From a virus, in IMG/VR virus record IMGVR_UViG_3300033571_011685, positions 1 through 64,000 of that record: a DNA stretch of 64,000 bases; one strand, given 5' to 3'. The notes beneath the pieces are model-generated. The model saw only the letters and a list, made by a program, of their open reading frames with translations. It had not been told where the DNA came from and made no database searches. Position numbers and translations under genes: made by a program. Shown one piece after another: positions 7,034 through 15,240 of this stretch. The first letter of the stretch is position 1, and each line of letters begins with the position of its first letter.

Positions 7034-7951
7034 TTACTTTCTGTTCTTAAGCTTAGCCAACTGTCCCGTGTTCTTCTGTACAGGTGCACCTACTCTGTTC
7101 TTCTTGATGGTCGAAACGTCTGCCGTAGCTGCAGCACCGATCTGTGCAAGATCTACCAGAGAGCCGCCGAATACGTACATCCCGACGTGACTGAGTTGCA
7201 TCCATGGGCAGAACCAGACTTTCATGCCAGCCTTACGTGTCCACTGACAGAACATGTAATCCTCTGACAGGTAGCGCTTGGTGTCAGGGCAGATAGGTGT
7301 GTCAAAGAATGCCATGATCTCCCGACTGCCGTCAAAGTGTTCAGTGCGAACGTGATCAGGCTTGTACATCTGTTCAGGATATGCTTCTTGAAACTTCTCG
7401 AAGGTGTTACGACGGATCATCATGAATCCAGTGCCAGCTTCAAGAACTTCGACAGGACGGTCGAGTGGGATCTGAGTGACGCCAGCCGCAGGGTTGAACA
7501 CATAGTCGCCTACATACTTTTCGAGGTTGTTTGCATTTTCGTCAGCAAATCCCTTATCGACAGCATGCTTGATCTTTTCCCAGCTGATACACTTCTTGGG
7601 ATAGGGACCAGCAATGATGTCATACTCGTCCTCGGTAGGATCTTGACTCTGCAGAGCAAGAAGAGCGATTACATCCTGGGCGTTAAAACCGATGTCAGAG
7701 TCGATGAACATCAAGTGAGTGTCACCAGACCGCATAAACTCATCTGCGCAGTAGTTGCGAGCTCGAGTAATTAGAGACTCATTGAACAAGAAGTAGAAGC
7801 GAACCTGAATGCCGTAGCTGGTACAGAGCGCCGAGAGGTCGGCGATGGAGCGAGTGAACATGCCGGCACACTGACCGCCATACATAGGCGCAGCTAAGAA
7901 TAGCTTACGCTCACGTAGCTTCTCGATAGGTACAGTAATTTCAATTCCCAT
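7034..7951 (-). CDS. GT-A glycosyltransferase-like protein
   Basis: The 305-aa protein has a nucleotide-sugar-type fold. Its metal-binding motif is HLMFIDSDIGF, a helix with YCADEFMRSG precedes it, and CPWMQLSHVG lies near the C-terminus. Such proteins occur in many T4-like phages of marine and soil bacteria. The target may be modified DNA or a virion or cell-surface glycan. Its place in the island with base-modification candidates makes DNA glycosylation possible, by inference only. Confidence 0.72.
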   Translation of the reverse strand: MGIEITVPIEKLRERKLFLAAPMYGGQCAGMFTRSIADLSALCTSYGIQVRFYFLFNESLITRARNYCADEFMRSGDTHLMFIDSDIGFNAQDVIALLALQSQDPTEDEYDIIAGPYPKKCISWEKIKHAVDKGFADENANNLEKYVGDYVFNPAAGVTQIPLDRPVEVLEAGTGFMMIRRNTFEKFQEAYPEQMYKPDHVRTEHFDGSREIMAFFDTPICPDTKRYLSEDYMFCQWTRKAGMKVWFCPWMQLSHVGMYVFGGSLVDLAQIGAAATADVSTIKKNRVGAPVQKNTGQLAKLKNRK

Positions 7952-7953
7952 GA

Positions 7954-8301
7954 TTAGTCCTTTTTGTTTTCAAGATCATGAACATGTAGTTGGATGATTG
8001 CGTAGTGAATGACCTTGAGAAGGTCCTTACGCCAGTCTTTTGGATTCCCTTTGTGCCCGTATCGTTGAGCGTACTTCAATACGTTTCCGATACAGAAACC
8101 AGTGCCGTGACCGCCGTCGATGATAAACTCTGTGGCCTGATACTTGTTTTGGGAGTAGTGCTCACCGTAGGTGGCGTTGATATATTCTGTGATTTCGCGA
8201 AGGAGCTTGCCTTCATTGTATTTATAATCGATTTCTGAAAGACTGTACAATTCTTTCTCTACGCTTTCAAGATGTTTCGTCAAGGTTTCACTCCTGATCA
8301 T
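7954..8301 (-). CDS. DUF3310-like protein
   Basis: The 115-aa protein has the C-terminal pattern GFCIGNVLKYAQRYGHKG, then WRKDLLKVIHYAIIQLH. This is the usual shape of DUF3310 phage proteins (a helical domain often near nucleotide kinases). The N-terminal half is helical. It overlaps the upstream gene by 4 bases. The biochemical role of the family is not established. Confidence 0.65.
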   Translation of the reverse strand: MIRSETLTKHLESVEKELYSLSEIDYKYNEGKLLREITEYINATYGEHYSQNKYQATEFIIDGGHGTGFCIGNVLKYAQRYGHKGNPKDWRKDLLKVIHYAIIQLHVHDLENKKD

Positions 8302-9338
8302 GAAAAAAAGTCCTCTAAGGTTGCTGGTTTCTGTTCAGATAGACCTGACCACTTACGGCCTTGCCAGTGTGGATACGATGCTCTAGATAGGTGCACTGAC
8401 TTCGGCTTTTCCATACACTCAAAGTCAAGTTCTCCCTTATCATTCATCAGATAGTCGACCCACTCGATAAGGTTGACACTGCTTGTAGCACACAGTTTCT
8501 TCATCTCGTCCTTGAAGATGAGGCGCACAGTCTCACGACTTGCCCAGTCTCCATAGAAAGGTGTGCCTTTGTAGTAGCCAGTCTTCGGGAGTACGCGAGA
8601 CTCATTCTCGATAGGAAGCAACTCATACACAGATACTTCTTCTGCGTCAAGCTTGACCAGCTGGTCGTGATAGCGATTCACTAGATCTCGAGTCGCTTGC
8701 TCAGGATTTGATTGTCGCATGAGATGATGGCGTACGTCGATGTTGCCAAAATAGAATTCAACGAGTCTGTGATGCGGTTCGATAAAGGTACTTAGACCTT
8801 CCTTCAATGCGCCATGTAGAGTCTTAAAAGGCACAGAGTTGACATGCCAACCAGGCCGATACATGCAAATAGCGTGACTGTCTCCAGCCACGGCACGATT
8901 GACACACTCGATTTCCTTGATGGTTTGCGACGTATTCTCGATACGCTTTAGATTTTCCCAGTCGACCTTGTGCCAGTCAGGATGAATGTCGCCCTTCAAA
9001 CGGGGCTCGAGCATCTCGCTGTACTTAGGATGGTCGATCCACAGAGAGTAGACAGTTTTTGAAGGATCGATCTTTGAGAAACGAATTAGATTGTCGATGT
9101 TACCATAATTTTTCATACCACCGAAAAGATTCAATGAACCGAACCAATCGTTGCCATGATACACGTAGATAGCATCGAACGAGTTGATATCAGGATGAAT
9201 GTCACCTGTCCTATCAAGATGCACATGACCACCGTTTTCTGTAGAAATCTGCTCTGCGTAGATGGCAGCCTGTGCTGCCCTATGAGAGTGGATGTTAGAG
9301 GAAACAGGTGTAAATGGAGATGTAATCAAAGACTTCAT
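8298..9338 (-). CDS. SGNH-hydrolase-like protein
   Basis: 346 aa. It contains a block I-like GDSHAICMYRPGW with the candidate nucleophile Ser, a block resembling FYFGNIDVRHHL, and a C-terminal Glu/His region (CMEKPKSVHLSRASY). These are in the order expected for SGNH/GDSL hydrolases, which remove acyl groups from glycans or lipids. The family match is by motif only. It sits between DUF3310 and a PLP-like enzyme in a run of genes with short overlaps. Confidence 0.5.
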   Translation of the reverse strand: MKSLITSPFTPVSSNIHSHRAAQAAIYAEQISTENGGHVHLDRTGDIHPDINSFDAIYVYHGNDWFGSLNLFGGMKNYGNIDNLIRFSKIDPSKTVYSLWIDHPKYSEMLEPRLKGDIHPDWHKVDWENLKRIENTSQTIKEIECVNRAVAGDSHAICMYRPGWHVNSVPFKTLHGALKEGLSTFIEPHHRLVEFYFGNIDVRHHLMRQSNPEQATRDLVNRYHDQLVKLDAEEVSVYELLPIENESRVLPKTGYYKGTPFYGDWASRETVRLIFKDEMKKLCATSSVNLIEWVDYLMNDKGELDFECMEKPKSVHLSRASYPHWQGRKWSGLSEQKPATLEDFFS

Positions 9339-10213
9339 AGATTTTTATCCCAATCACGATAAGATTCAACACGGTCATAGATCGTAGGATCTTGAAGGAC
9401 TGGTTCTTTTCCTACGTTCCAGAACAGTATATCACGTTTTGTGTTTTTTGGAATGTATTTCCAAACTTTTCCGTCGTATGTATCGATACACGGGAAAGGA
9501 GGCATGTTCTCGGGCTTTTCTTGAGAAGTAAACGCCAACGGTTCTGAGATGACTTCTTCGACTCGGCCTGCCTCACCGGCCTTAAGGTTACGAGCAACAG
9601 CCACACTGTGGAACTTGGCGTTTGGCCATGCAATCTGCAATGCCCGGCTCAGGACACCAGTGGAGATGGCTACGTATACCTCTTCGGGCTCTTTGATCTT
9701 GGATGCGGCGTGTACGATGCCTGCTGTGGCCAACTCATGCTTTAGTCCGAGTGGAACGAAGAGAGCATTGTTCTCTTCTGCATACTGCTTGGCATACAGA
9801 TTCAAGTTAGGCATGGCAGCGATACGCTTGAAGATAGGAATGGCACCTTGCTCGATGCAACATGCCTGATGCAGTGATATAGTCTTACAAGCTGGCATGA
9901 AGAGGATGATCTTCTTGTTATGATTACGAGCTACGTCCAACAGAGAAACGCCAGCCAGTCCAGTGCGTGGCTGCGAGTAGACGATAGTGCTGTAGTTGGA
10001 CTTAGATGCCAACAAGTCTCCAGCTCGTGTCTTTGTGCCTACAATAAGATCGTCACGAACAACTCTAACACCATCATGGACAGTAACCACAGGATCCGGG
10101 TTATAGGGGAACCATCCTTCGGCAAGAGACAGATAGTATTCCTTCGCGCCTTCCCATCCATAGATGCCGACATCCTTGTTGTAACCATCGAGTACGTGTT
10201 TGTTATGTGCCAT
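9335..10213 (-). CDS. PLP-dependent enzyme-like (fold type II)
   Basis: 292 aa. The sequence KTRAGDLLASK, then YSQPRTGLAGVSLLDVARNH, then KIILFMPACKTISLHQ resembles the cofactor-binding half of fold type II PLP enzymes (threonine synthase, ACC deaminase and relatives). Those use a lysine Schiff base for elimination, replacement or deamination. A later STGVLSRALQIAWP may hold the phosphate. PLP enzymes process the amino-acid side groups of hypermodified thymines in some phages, which fits the neighbours. The assignment is tentative. Confidence 0.5.
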   Translation of the reverse strand: MAHNKHVLDGYNKDVGIYGWEGAKEYYLSLAEGWFPYNPDPVVTVHDGVRVVRDDLIVGTKTRAGDLLASKSNYSTIVYSQPRTGLAGVSLLDVARNHNKKIILFMPACKTISLHQACCIEQGAIPIFKRIAAMPNLNLYAKQYAEENNALFVPLGLKHELATAGIVHAASKIKEPEEVYVAISTGVLSRALQIAWPNAKFHSVAVARNLKAGEAGRVEEVISEPLAFTSQEKPENMPPFPCIDTYDGKVWKYIPKNTKRDILFWNVGKEPVLQDPTIYDRVESYRDWDKNL

Positions 10214-11211
10214 TAATTCAGCCTGTCATATTGATTGGTGCGAAGCGACCACTCGTTAGGATATACCCAATCATAAGGAATCTGTGCGGTCTGAGACTTT
10301 ACACCAAACTTCACAGCCATGTATTTGTAGTGCATGCAAAGCTTGTCTTCGAGGTTCAGGTACTGATGAGTATGAATAGGATTTGAAGGATGAGACTTGA
10401 GGTAGTTCATGTGTTCTACCTGCATCTTGGCTGCATCGTTCAACGGAACATACTCGCCGAACTCGTTGATCTCGTACTTACTCTTACTCATGAGATTAGG
10501 GCAATCAAACACTTGACTGAGACCATCAAAGTAGCCTGTGCCTCCATGAAGGAACGAGTCAGGATCTGCCCATTCCGGATGACTCATTGCCACATGTCGA
10601 GCCGCGTTCTTACAAGGATACATGGCATTCCTAAAGCCATAGTCTCTGACGAAGATCTCGTTCAGCGTCTTGGCTAATTCCATCATTGTATACGGCCTGT
10701 TCAGAGAAGTAAATACTTTCTCTGAATGTTTTTCAGCAAAATCTTTGGGAACCTCACAAATCCATTCCTTGACATTGGTATCCTTTGGATAGTATATCTG
10801 GAACAAGTCATTACGAGCATGCCGTTCAGTCAAGAAACGCTGTCGCATGGCATCTGCGCTGCCAGCTCGCCATGAACGGAATGTCTGCCAATGTTCGTTA
10901 GTGAAAGAGAATACGAGGCATGCTTCTAGCACCGTCTGAGGATCTGATATCTGAATGACCTCATCCACGAACGGACATTCATGCCAGTGGAGTCGGTGAC
11001 TAAACTGCTGATAGTTGTCACGAAGCAACGAGTCTCTGCGCATGTCATACTCACGACAGAACTCGAAGAACTTCTCAGTCCGTTCTTCCTGAGTCCAATC
11101 TTTCATCCATGACCGCTTAGGCTTACCCTTCTCGTCGTACTCTACCTCTGCGATGTTAGGATACTTTATGTCATGCTCGTAATCGCCGAGCATCTCAGCC
11201 AAGTAGTTCAT
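10213..11211 (-). CDS. aGPT-Pplase / DNA base transferase-like protein A
   Basis: 332 aa. The signature half reads YPCKNAARHVAMSHPEWADP, then FLHGGTGYFDGLSQVF, and the C-terminus has NLEDKLCMHYKYMAVKFG. The order (conserved Asn/Arg helix, GTG-x-x-GL turn, then an acidic LC-x4-KY helix) matches what I know of the helical domain of alpha-glutamyl/putrescinyl-thymine pyrophosphorylases and the related hydroxymethyl-dU kinase helical domain. It overlaps its apparent relative (11195-12349) by 17 bases. I infer a role in adding a group to a thymine-derived base. Confidence 0.5.
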   Translation of the reverse strand: MNYLAEMLGDYEHDIKYPNIAEVEYDEKGKPKRSWMKDWTQEERTEKFFEFCREYDMRRDSLLRDNYQQFSHRLHWHECPFVDEVIQISDPQTVLEACLVFSFTNEHWQTFRSWRAGSADAMRQRFLTERHARNDLFQIYYPKDTNVKEWICEVPKDFAEKHSEKVFTSLNRPYTMMELAKTLNEIFVRDYGFRNAMYPCKNAARHVAMSHPEWADPDSFLHGGTGYFDGLSQVFDCPNLMSKSKYEINEFGEYVPLNDAAKMQVEHMNYLKSHPSNPIHTHQYLNLEDKLCMHYKYMAVKFGVKSQTAQIPYDWVYPNEWSLRTNQYDRLN

Positions 11212-12349
11212 TCACTTTTGCCTTATACTCGTCTACGCTCATGCCTACTTGCTTGAGAACAGCGTCGTCTGATGGATGGGCAGTCATGCCGTTGAAAGTC
11301 TTTACGAGACCAAGATCTAGCATCGGCTTCTGACGACCGAACGGATGGTCCTTGATTCGACAACTTGACCAAACAGAGTCGAAGCAGAGATGGTCGTAGT
11401 CGGATCCAGGCTTGACGTAATTTTCTACCCAACGAATGAAGTCACAGCACACATCTTCTGCGTTATAGGGAAATGCACCAGTGTCTGCATAGATCTGTTC
11501 CATAACTGTATCGAGGAACTTTTCCTTCTGCAGCTTCTTGGTATTGATGCCAAGATACGAGATACATTCCACTGCATTCGTTCCGTAATAGAACGGGCTC
11601 TCGAGGTTTACGTACTGTGGATACCAATCGGCGATGTCTGCAACGAATGCTGCATACTGAAAGCGATACACTCTCAGACCATGGCGTGTATTCCAATCGA
11701 ATAGCCACTCGCCGATCTCGCGTAGATCCTTTTTGGCGTTACTTTGTTCGAGCCACTCTGCAAGTTCACGACACAGTTTAGGCGCAAACTCGCTGAGATA
11801 GTAGTCTCCGCCTCGCTTATAGTTGGTGCCAGCTGGAATCTTGGGGAAAGATGGGAACTGGTAACCTACAGACGTGTAGAATGGATGAGGATAGTGGTTG
11901 ATAAAACGAACCATCTCCTCGATCGTACGAAAGTTGTACAGATGAGGCAGCACAGTGTTGTGATATCCACTGGGCTTCTGTGAGTAGTTGATACCTGAAC
12001 CGGTCACACGATGCAGCAGGAATACATACAGCCATTCAGGCAACTTGAAGTCTGCGTGCTTACCAGTCCAGTCTGTGGCAATCTGCTTGCGCTGACGAGT
12101 GTGGATGCCCTGTTCCATCTTATGGAAGTATGGATGTTCAGGTGTCCAGCCATAGAACACGTCGTTGACGATCTGCGAGAAGCCAGCAAACTTGCGTTCG
12201 ACAACGTCATAGAGCTCTACGTTCTCCATAAGGTCGTCGTTCATGTTTGATTCTAGATACGGCACAGTGCCAAGGTTACACTTTGCCTGTTGATCTTTGG
12301 CCAGATGAAAGTAGCGGATGTACTCGTCGTAGTACTTAGTCTGTTCCAT
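11195..12349 (-). CDS. aGPT-Pplase / DNA base transferase-like protein B
   Basis: 384 aa. The core reads VYRFQYAAFVADIADWYP, then SPFYYGTNAVECISYLG, and the C-terminal helix EDVCCDFIRWVENYV has the acidic-Cys-Arg/Trp layout also seen in the neighbouring gene. I read it as a diverged member of the same superfamily, with the GTNA turn replacing GTG. The two may form a heteromer or act in sequence on one modified base. Function inferred from motifs and context. Confidence 0.5.
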   Translation of the reverse strand: MEQTKYYDEYIRYFHLAKDQQAKCNLGTVPYLESNMNDDLMENVELYDVVERKFAGFSQIVNDVFYGWTPEHPYFHKMEQGIHTRQRKQIATDWTGKHADFKLPEWLYVFLLHRVTGSGINYSQKPSGYHNTVLPHLYNFRTIEEMVRFINHYPHPFYTSVGYQFPSFPKIPAGTNYKRGGDYYLSEFAPKLCRELAEWLEQSNAKKDLREIGEWLFDWNTRHGLRVYRFQYAAFVADIADWYPQYVNLESPFYYGTNAVECISYLGINTKKLQKEKFLDTVMEQIYADTGAFPYNAEDVCCDFIRWVENYVKPGSDYDHLCFDSVWSSCRIKDHPFGRQKPMLDLGLVKTFNGMTAHPSDDAVLKQVGMSVDEYKAKVNELLG

Positions 12350-12752
12350 GGATATATGCTCTCAATCGTTCTATCAAATCCAGCTCGTACTGTCGAGAAT
12401 TCAAATTCCTATTCCGCGGAGAAGGATGATCAATTTTTAGGTGAGGTATATTATACTTATAGCAGATTTTGGAGACTACTCCACCGAGTGCAATGATTTT
12501 TTTGCGGCTCTTTGTTTTCTCTAAAAGGAGATCTACGTTGACCATACTAGGATGCATGCCATTGACTACGTCTGGTATGACGTTATGAAAGTCCCATTCT
12601 GTCAGACCAACTTCATCACACCAACTCTTGAGACGAGCAAATGTGCCGTTCTTGAAAGGCACAGTCTTGGAAGACGGCGAAAGTCCGAGGATGATTATGT
12701 CCTCGGACCTCCGATGATTTTCAATAAAGTCAGGTACAGATTTAAGCCGCAT
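12336..12752 (-). CDS. Uracil-DNA glycosylase superfamily-like protein
   Basis: 138 aa. A UDG-fold layout is visible: motif 1 region IIILGLSPSSKTVPF, then WDFHNVIPD, the strand KIIALGG, and motif 2 DHPSPRNRN. Canonical enzymes have an Asp, Glu or Asn in motif 1 (GQDPYH, GEAPG, GINPG); here it is GLSPS, so ordinary uracil excision is doubtful. It might bind or process an unusual base. It overlaps the genes on both sides (11 and 14 bases). Confidence 0.6.
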   Translation of the reverse strand: MRLKSVPDFIENHRRSEDIIILGLSPSSKTVPFKNGTFARLKSWCDEVGLTEWDFHNVIPDVVNGMHPSMVNVDLLLEKTKSRKKIIALGGVVSKICYKYNIPHLKIDHPSPRNRNLNSRQYELDLIERLRAYIHGTD

Positions 12753-12933
12753 TGCGAATCTTTTGCAAGACAGAATCTACGCGCTCTTCTACCCATTGAC
12801 AGGAACCATCTACCATAGACACACCAGTTCCTAGAACATTACCTAGCGCATCTTTTCTTTCAAAAATCTTGGTAATATGAGCTACATTAAAATAGGCAGC
12901 TTGGCCTACTACATCGAGATATATAAAATGCAT
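12742..12933 (-). CDS. Small hypothetical protein (63 aa)
   Basis: It begins MHFIYLDVVGQAAYFNVAH. AAGG lies upstream of the ATG, and the gene starts 1 base after the stop of the thymidylate synthase-like gene. It may be a compact beta-rich domain with a C-terminal helix (WVEERVDSVLQKI). Not recognised. Confidence 0.5.
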   Translation of the reverse strand: MHFIYLDVVGQAAYFNVAHITKIFERKDALGNVLGTGVSMVDGSCQWVEERVDSVLQKIRNAA

Positions 12934-12934
12934 A

Positions 12935-13582
12935 TTACTTCACCTTATCAAAGTGGCGCTCATATACATGGAGAGAGCCAACGTTCCAAATAATCTTGCG
13001 AGAGCCAAGACCTAGAGCAGTTTGCAACAGACTAGCCACATGGTCTTGCCATGCCCAGTCATTGCGATAGCCGAACACTACGTCATTGCTACGCATCTGA
13101 ACGACTGCAATGAGTTGGTCACCACGAATCATGTACTGCACCGCATTGGTACACATGAAGTCAGACATGCCATTGCGATTATAGTCGAGCCACATCGAAG
13201 GACGAGTGTAGATCATGATGGCACGCCGGCTGTTTGGATTTTGAGTCAGTTCGTTGTAGACTTTCCAATACTGAGCACCGTTGTCGTCAGACCAGATACA
13301 CCAACCATAGTTTGAGTTGATGAAGCCGTCCTTGTCAGCCACCTGTTTCCAGATCTGAGGAACAGGAGCAGGGATATCATTGACGTTGAGAGACTTGGAC
13401 TTATACCAACTAAGCTCGCGTTCGACGTAGTCTTCGTTGATCTCGCCGAAGATGGTAGGCTCATCTGCTTCGAAGCTCTGACCAATCAATTCGATAGTTT
13501 TAACGCCAGTCTTGTCAGTTACAAATCGTTCACACCGCAGTTCTTCAATGAAGTATTCGCGGATATGTTCTACCTTAAGCAT
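12935..13582 (-). CDS. Thymidylate synthase-fold enzyme (dUMP/dCMP hydroxymethylase candidate)
   Basis: 215 aa with thymidylate-synthase landmarks in order: YGWCIW and QYWKVYNELTQNPNSRRAIM (arginines 119-120), the candidate catalytic Cys144 in SDFMCTNAVQYMIR, RSNDVVFGYRND (164-175) and GSLHVYERH (202-210). The usual Pro-Cys-His is Met-Cys-Thr, and the PFN segment is altered. I infer a nucleotide hydroxymethylase rather than an ordinary synthase. Such enzymes supply 5-hydroxymethyl-pyrimidines in phages with modified DNA. Confidence 0.75.
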   Translation of the reverse strand: MLKVEHIREYFIEELRCERFVTDKTGVKTIELIGQSFEADEPTIFGEINEDYVERELSWYKSKSLNVNDIPAPVPQIWKQVADKDGFINSNYGWCIWSDDNGAQYWKVYNELTQNPNSRRAIMIYTRPSMWLDYNRNGMSDFMCTNAVQYMIRGDQLIAVVQMRSNDVVFGYRNDWAWQDHVASLLQTALGLGSRKIIWNVGSLHVYERHFDKVK

Positions 13583-13982
13583 TCAAGTCATCTCCAAACT
13601 GATCATCGACTGCAGTAGTCGACTTACCGGCTGCAGAGGTAGTCTTTATCGGTCGATTGAGAAAGTCTCGACTAGGATCTTGACCGTCCATCTTGCCACG
13701 ACAGTATGAGACCACGAACGAGGCGTAGTTGATCAGATCTTTGGCCGAATCTTCGATCGACTCGAAGTTGGGAGTGTAGGTCGGATCTTTTTCCATTGCC
13801 TCGATCACTGACTGCATGCGCAGAGTCTTGGCATAGATGAGATCAAGGATGGTGGCTACGCCACGCGGATAGTAGTCAGCTTGACGAATGCGAGACGCTT
13901 CGTTCTGGTAGTCTTTAGACTTCTTGAGCTGGACTTCAGCACATTCTTGCAGGACTTTGATTGATTCACGTTCTTTAGACAT
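13575..13982 (-). CDS. Nmad1/DUF1599-like protein
   Basis: 135 aa. The pattern KKSKDYQNEASRIRQADYYP, then ILDLIYAKTLRMQSV, then ESIEDSAKDLINYASFVV resembles the nucleotide-modification-associated domain 1 (DUF1599). This all-helical domain is repeatedly found beside base-modification genes. The C-terminus is low complexity (TTSAAGKSTTAVDD). It overlaps the thymidylate synthase-like gene by 8 bases. Confidence 0.6.
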   Translation of the reverse strand: MSKERESIKVLQECAEVQLKKSKDYQNEASRIRQADYYPRGVATILDLIYAKTLRMQSVIEAMEKDPTYTPNFESIEDSAKDLINYASFVVSYCRGKMDGQDPSRDFLNRPIKTTSAAGKSTTAVDDQFGDDLNA

Positions 13983-14442
13983 ATTCTTCTACCTTTTCAA
14001 TTTTATTGAAATCGAACCGATCATTACCATTACGCTTTATGTGTTCTAAAGCGAGCTTGGCGTCGACAACACCAAGTATAGTATACTCAACTTCGTCATT
14101 TAAGTACAACCTTTTATAGCCATTTGTCCATTTCCAGACAACAAGATTTTTGATTCTGCCTGCAGCTATCTGCTTTTGGATCCACGGACTAACATGAACT
14201 CCTTCTTGCGAATACAACTTATAGTCTAAAGTTTCTAAATCTTCATGCGTTGTGTCGAAAGTGGCACCTTCATGAAGAGTCTGTTTCGGATCGATCTCAC
14301 ATTGGTGATGTTCTGGAAATTCACATTCTACGCCGAATATTCCACGAGTATAATCTGCCGCCTTACGATTGCAGTGATCTATAAACTTTTGATTGACTGT
14401 TCCCTTGTATCTTCCTACAAGGAGTTTGGTTCTAGCGATCAT
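13975..14442 (-). CDS. Hypothetical protein (155 aa)
   Basis: The start at 14442 has CGGAG upstream and lies just past the previous stop; the TTG at 14448 is rejected. The N-terminus reads MIARTKLLVGRYKGTVNQKF. The middle has VSPWIQKQIAAGRI and LVVWKWTNGYKRLY. Possibly two small alpha/beta units. Nothing diagnostic. It overlaps the Nmad1-like gene by 8 bases. Confidence 0.6.
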   Translation of the reverse strand: MIARTKLLVGRYKGTVNQKFIDHCNRKAADYTRGIFGVECEFPEHHQCEIDPKQTLHEGATFDTTHEDLETLDYKLYSQEGVHVSPWIQKQIAAGRIKNLVVWKWTNGYKRLYLNDEVEYTILGVVDAKLALEHIKRNGNDRFDFNKIEKVEEYV

Positions 14443-14444
14443 AA

Positions 14445-14708
14445 TCAAATGCTCCGGTAATGTTTATCCCAGGATGAATCAGTCACTCGCAGGCCCTGAG
14501 AAGCCAAGTAAGGACGCCACATCGACTCGCAGACGTATGCCGATGTGTTGGCATTTTGGATGTCATATGTGAGACGATTGACTGCAGCCTTTTGACGAAC
14601 AGTCTTGGTCGGGAATGTGGCAATAATCTCCAGAGCCTTGGATTTGGCTTCCGCTAAGGGAAGCTTGTCCAGGCTCTGGAGCACGGCGAGTTGATCGTCT
14701 TTGGTCAT
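14445..14708 (-). CDS. Hypothetical protein (87 aa)
   Basis: Mostly helical (LAVLQSLDKLPLAEAKSKAL, VRQKAAVNRLTYDI). First gene after the promoter at 14737-14765, so it is the likely head of the long unit running down to 6462. Function unknown. Confidence 0.6.
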   Translation of the reverse strand: MTKDDQLAVLQSLDKLPLAEAKSKALEIIATFPTKTVRQKAAVNRLTYDIQNANTSAYVCESMWRPYLASQGLRVTDSSWDKHYRSI

Positions 14709-14736
14709 GATGTAGCTTTCTCCAATTGATATACTA

Positions 14737-14765
14737 ACTATACATCAAAAAGAGAAATATGTACA
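14737..14765 (-). promoter_or_regulatory. Early-type promoter TGTACA-N17-TATAGT
   Basis: TGTACA at 14765-14760, a 17-base spacer and TATAGT at 14742-14737 on minus, about 22 nt before the leader of the gene ending at 14445. It probably drives the modification island. Confidence 0.7.
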
Positions 14766-14781
14766 TGTCTTATTTTCGTAA

Positions 14782-15183
14782 TTAAATCAAAGCCTTGAGA
14801 TTACCATGGTTACCTTCATGGCTGGGAGCTTGCCATCCCTCAGGCTTGATGAGGTCTGGGAGACCGAGGGGATTAGGCCGACTGGCCTTGACGCCTACCT
14901 GCTTGTTCATGTTGGCATCGAGGACTTCGTTCCATGCCCGATGACTGTCGATATCAAAGGCATCGAGGGTGCCGATAGCAACGACGCAGAGGTCGATCAG
15001 AGCATCTACGATTTCCTCGGGGTTGTTCATGTTTGACTTAAGCTCGTCGAGTTCCTCCTGAAGGAAGTCTACACGAAACTGCAGGAACTGCTTGAGTTTG
15101 TCTGCATCTAGCTTCTTGATTGCCTCATGCACGCCGTAGTGCTTGTGCATGTCATTGATATCTTGAACCCAATTCTGTGACAT
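14782..15183 (-). CDS. MazG-like NTP pyrophosphohydrolase
   Basis: 133 aa. The all-alpha NTP-PPase pattern is FRVDFLQEELDEL (metal-binding EELDE), then NPEEIVDALIDLCVVAIG, then AWNEVLDANMNKQVG. Family members hydrolyse nucleoside triphosphates or related compounds and help phages adjust nucleotide pools. The start at 15183 has GGAG 6 nt upstream; a TTG at 15195 is rejected. It may remove unmodified or competing dNTPs for the modification pathway, by inference. Confidence 0.8.
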   Translation of the reverse strand: MSQNWVQDINDMHKHYGVHEAIKKLDADKLKQFLQFRVDFLQEELDELKSNMNNPEEIVDALIDLCVVAIGTLDAFDIDSHRAWNEVLDANMNKQVGVKASRPNPLGLPDLIKPEGWQAPSHEGNHGNLKALI

Positions 15184-15208
15184 TTGCGTCTCCAATGTTG
15201 ATCATGTT

Positions 15209-15237
15209 ATAGTACGCTGACTTTTTGATAAAGTACA
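15209..15237 (-). promoter_or_regulatory. Early-type promoter TGTACT-N17-TACTAT
   Basis: TGTACT at 15237-15232, a 17-base spacer and TACTAT at 15214-15209 on minus. The predicted start is about 19 nt before the MazG-like gene. Confidence 0.65.
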
Positions 15238-15240
15238 TGC

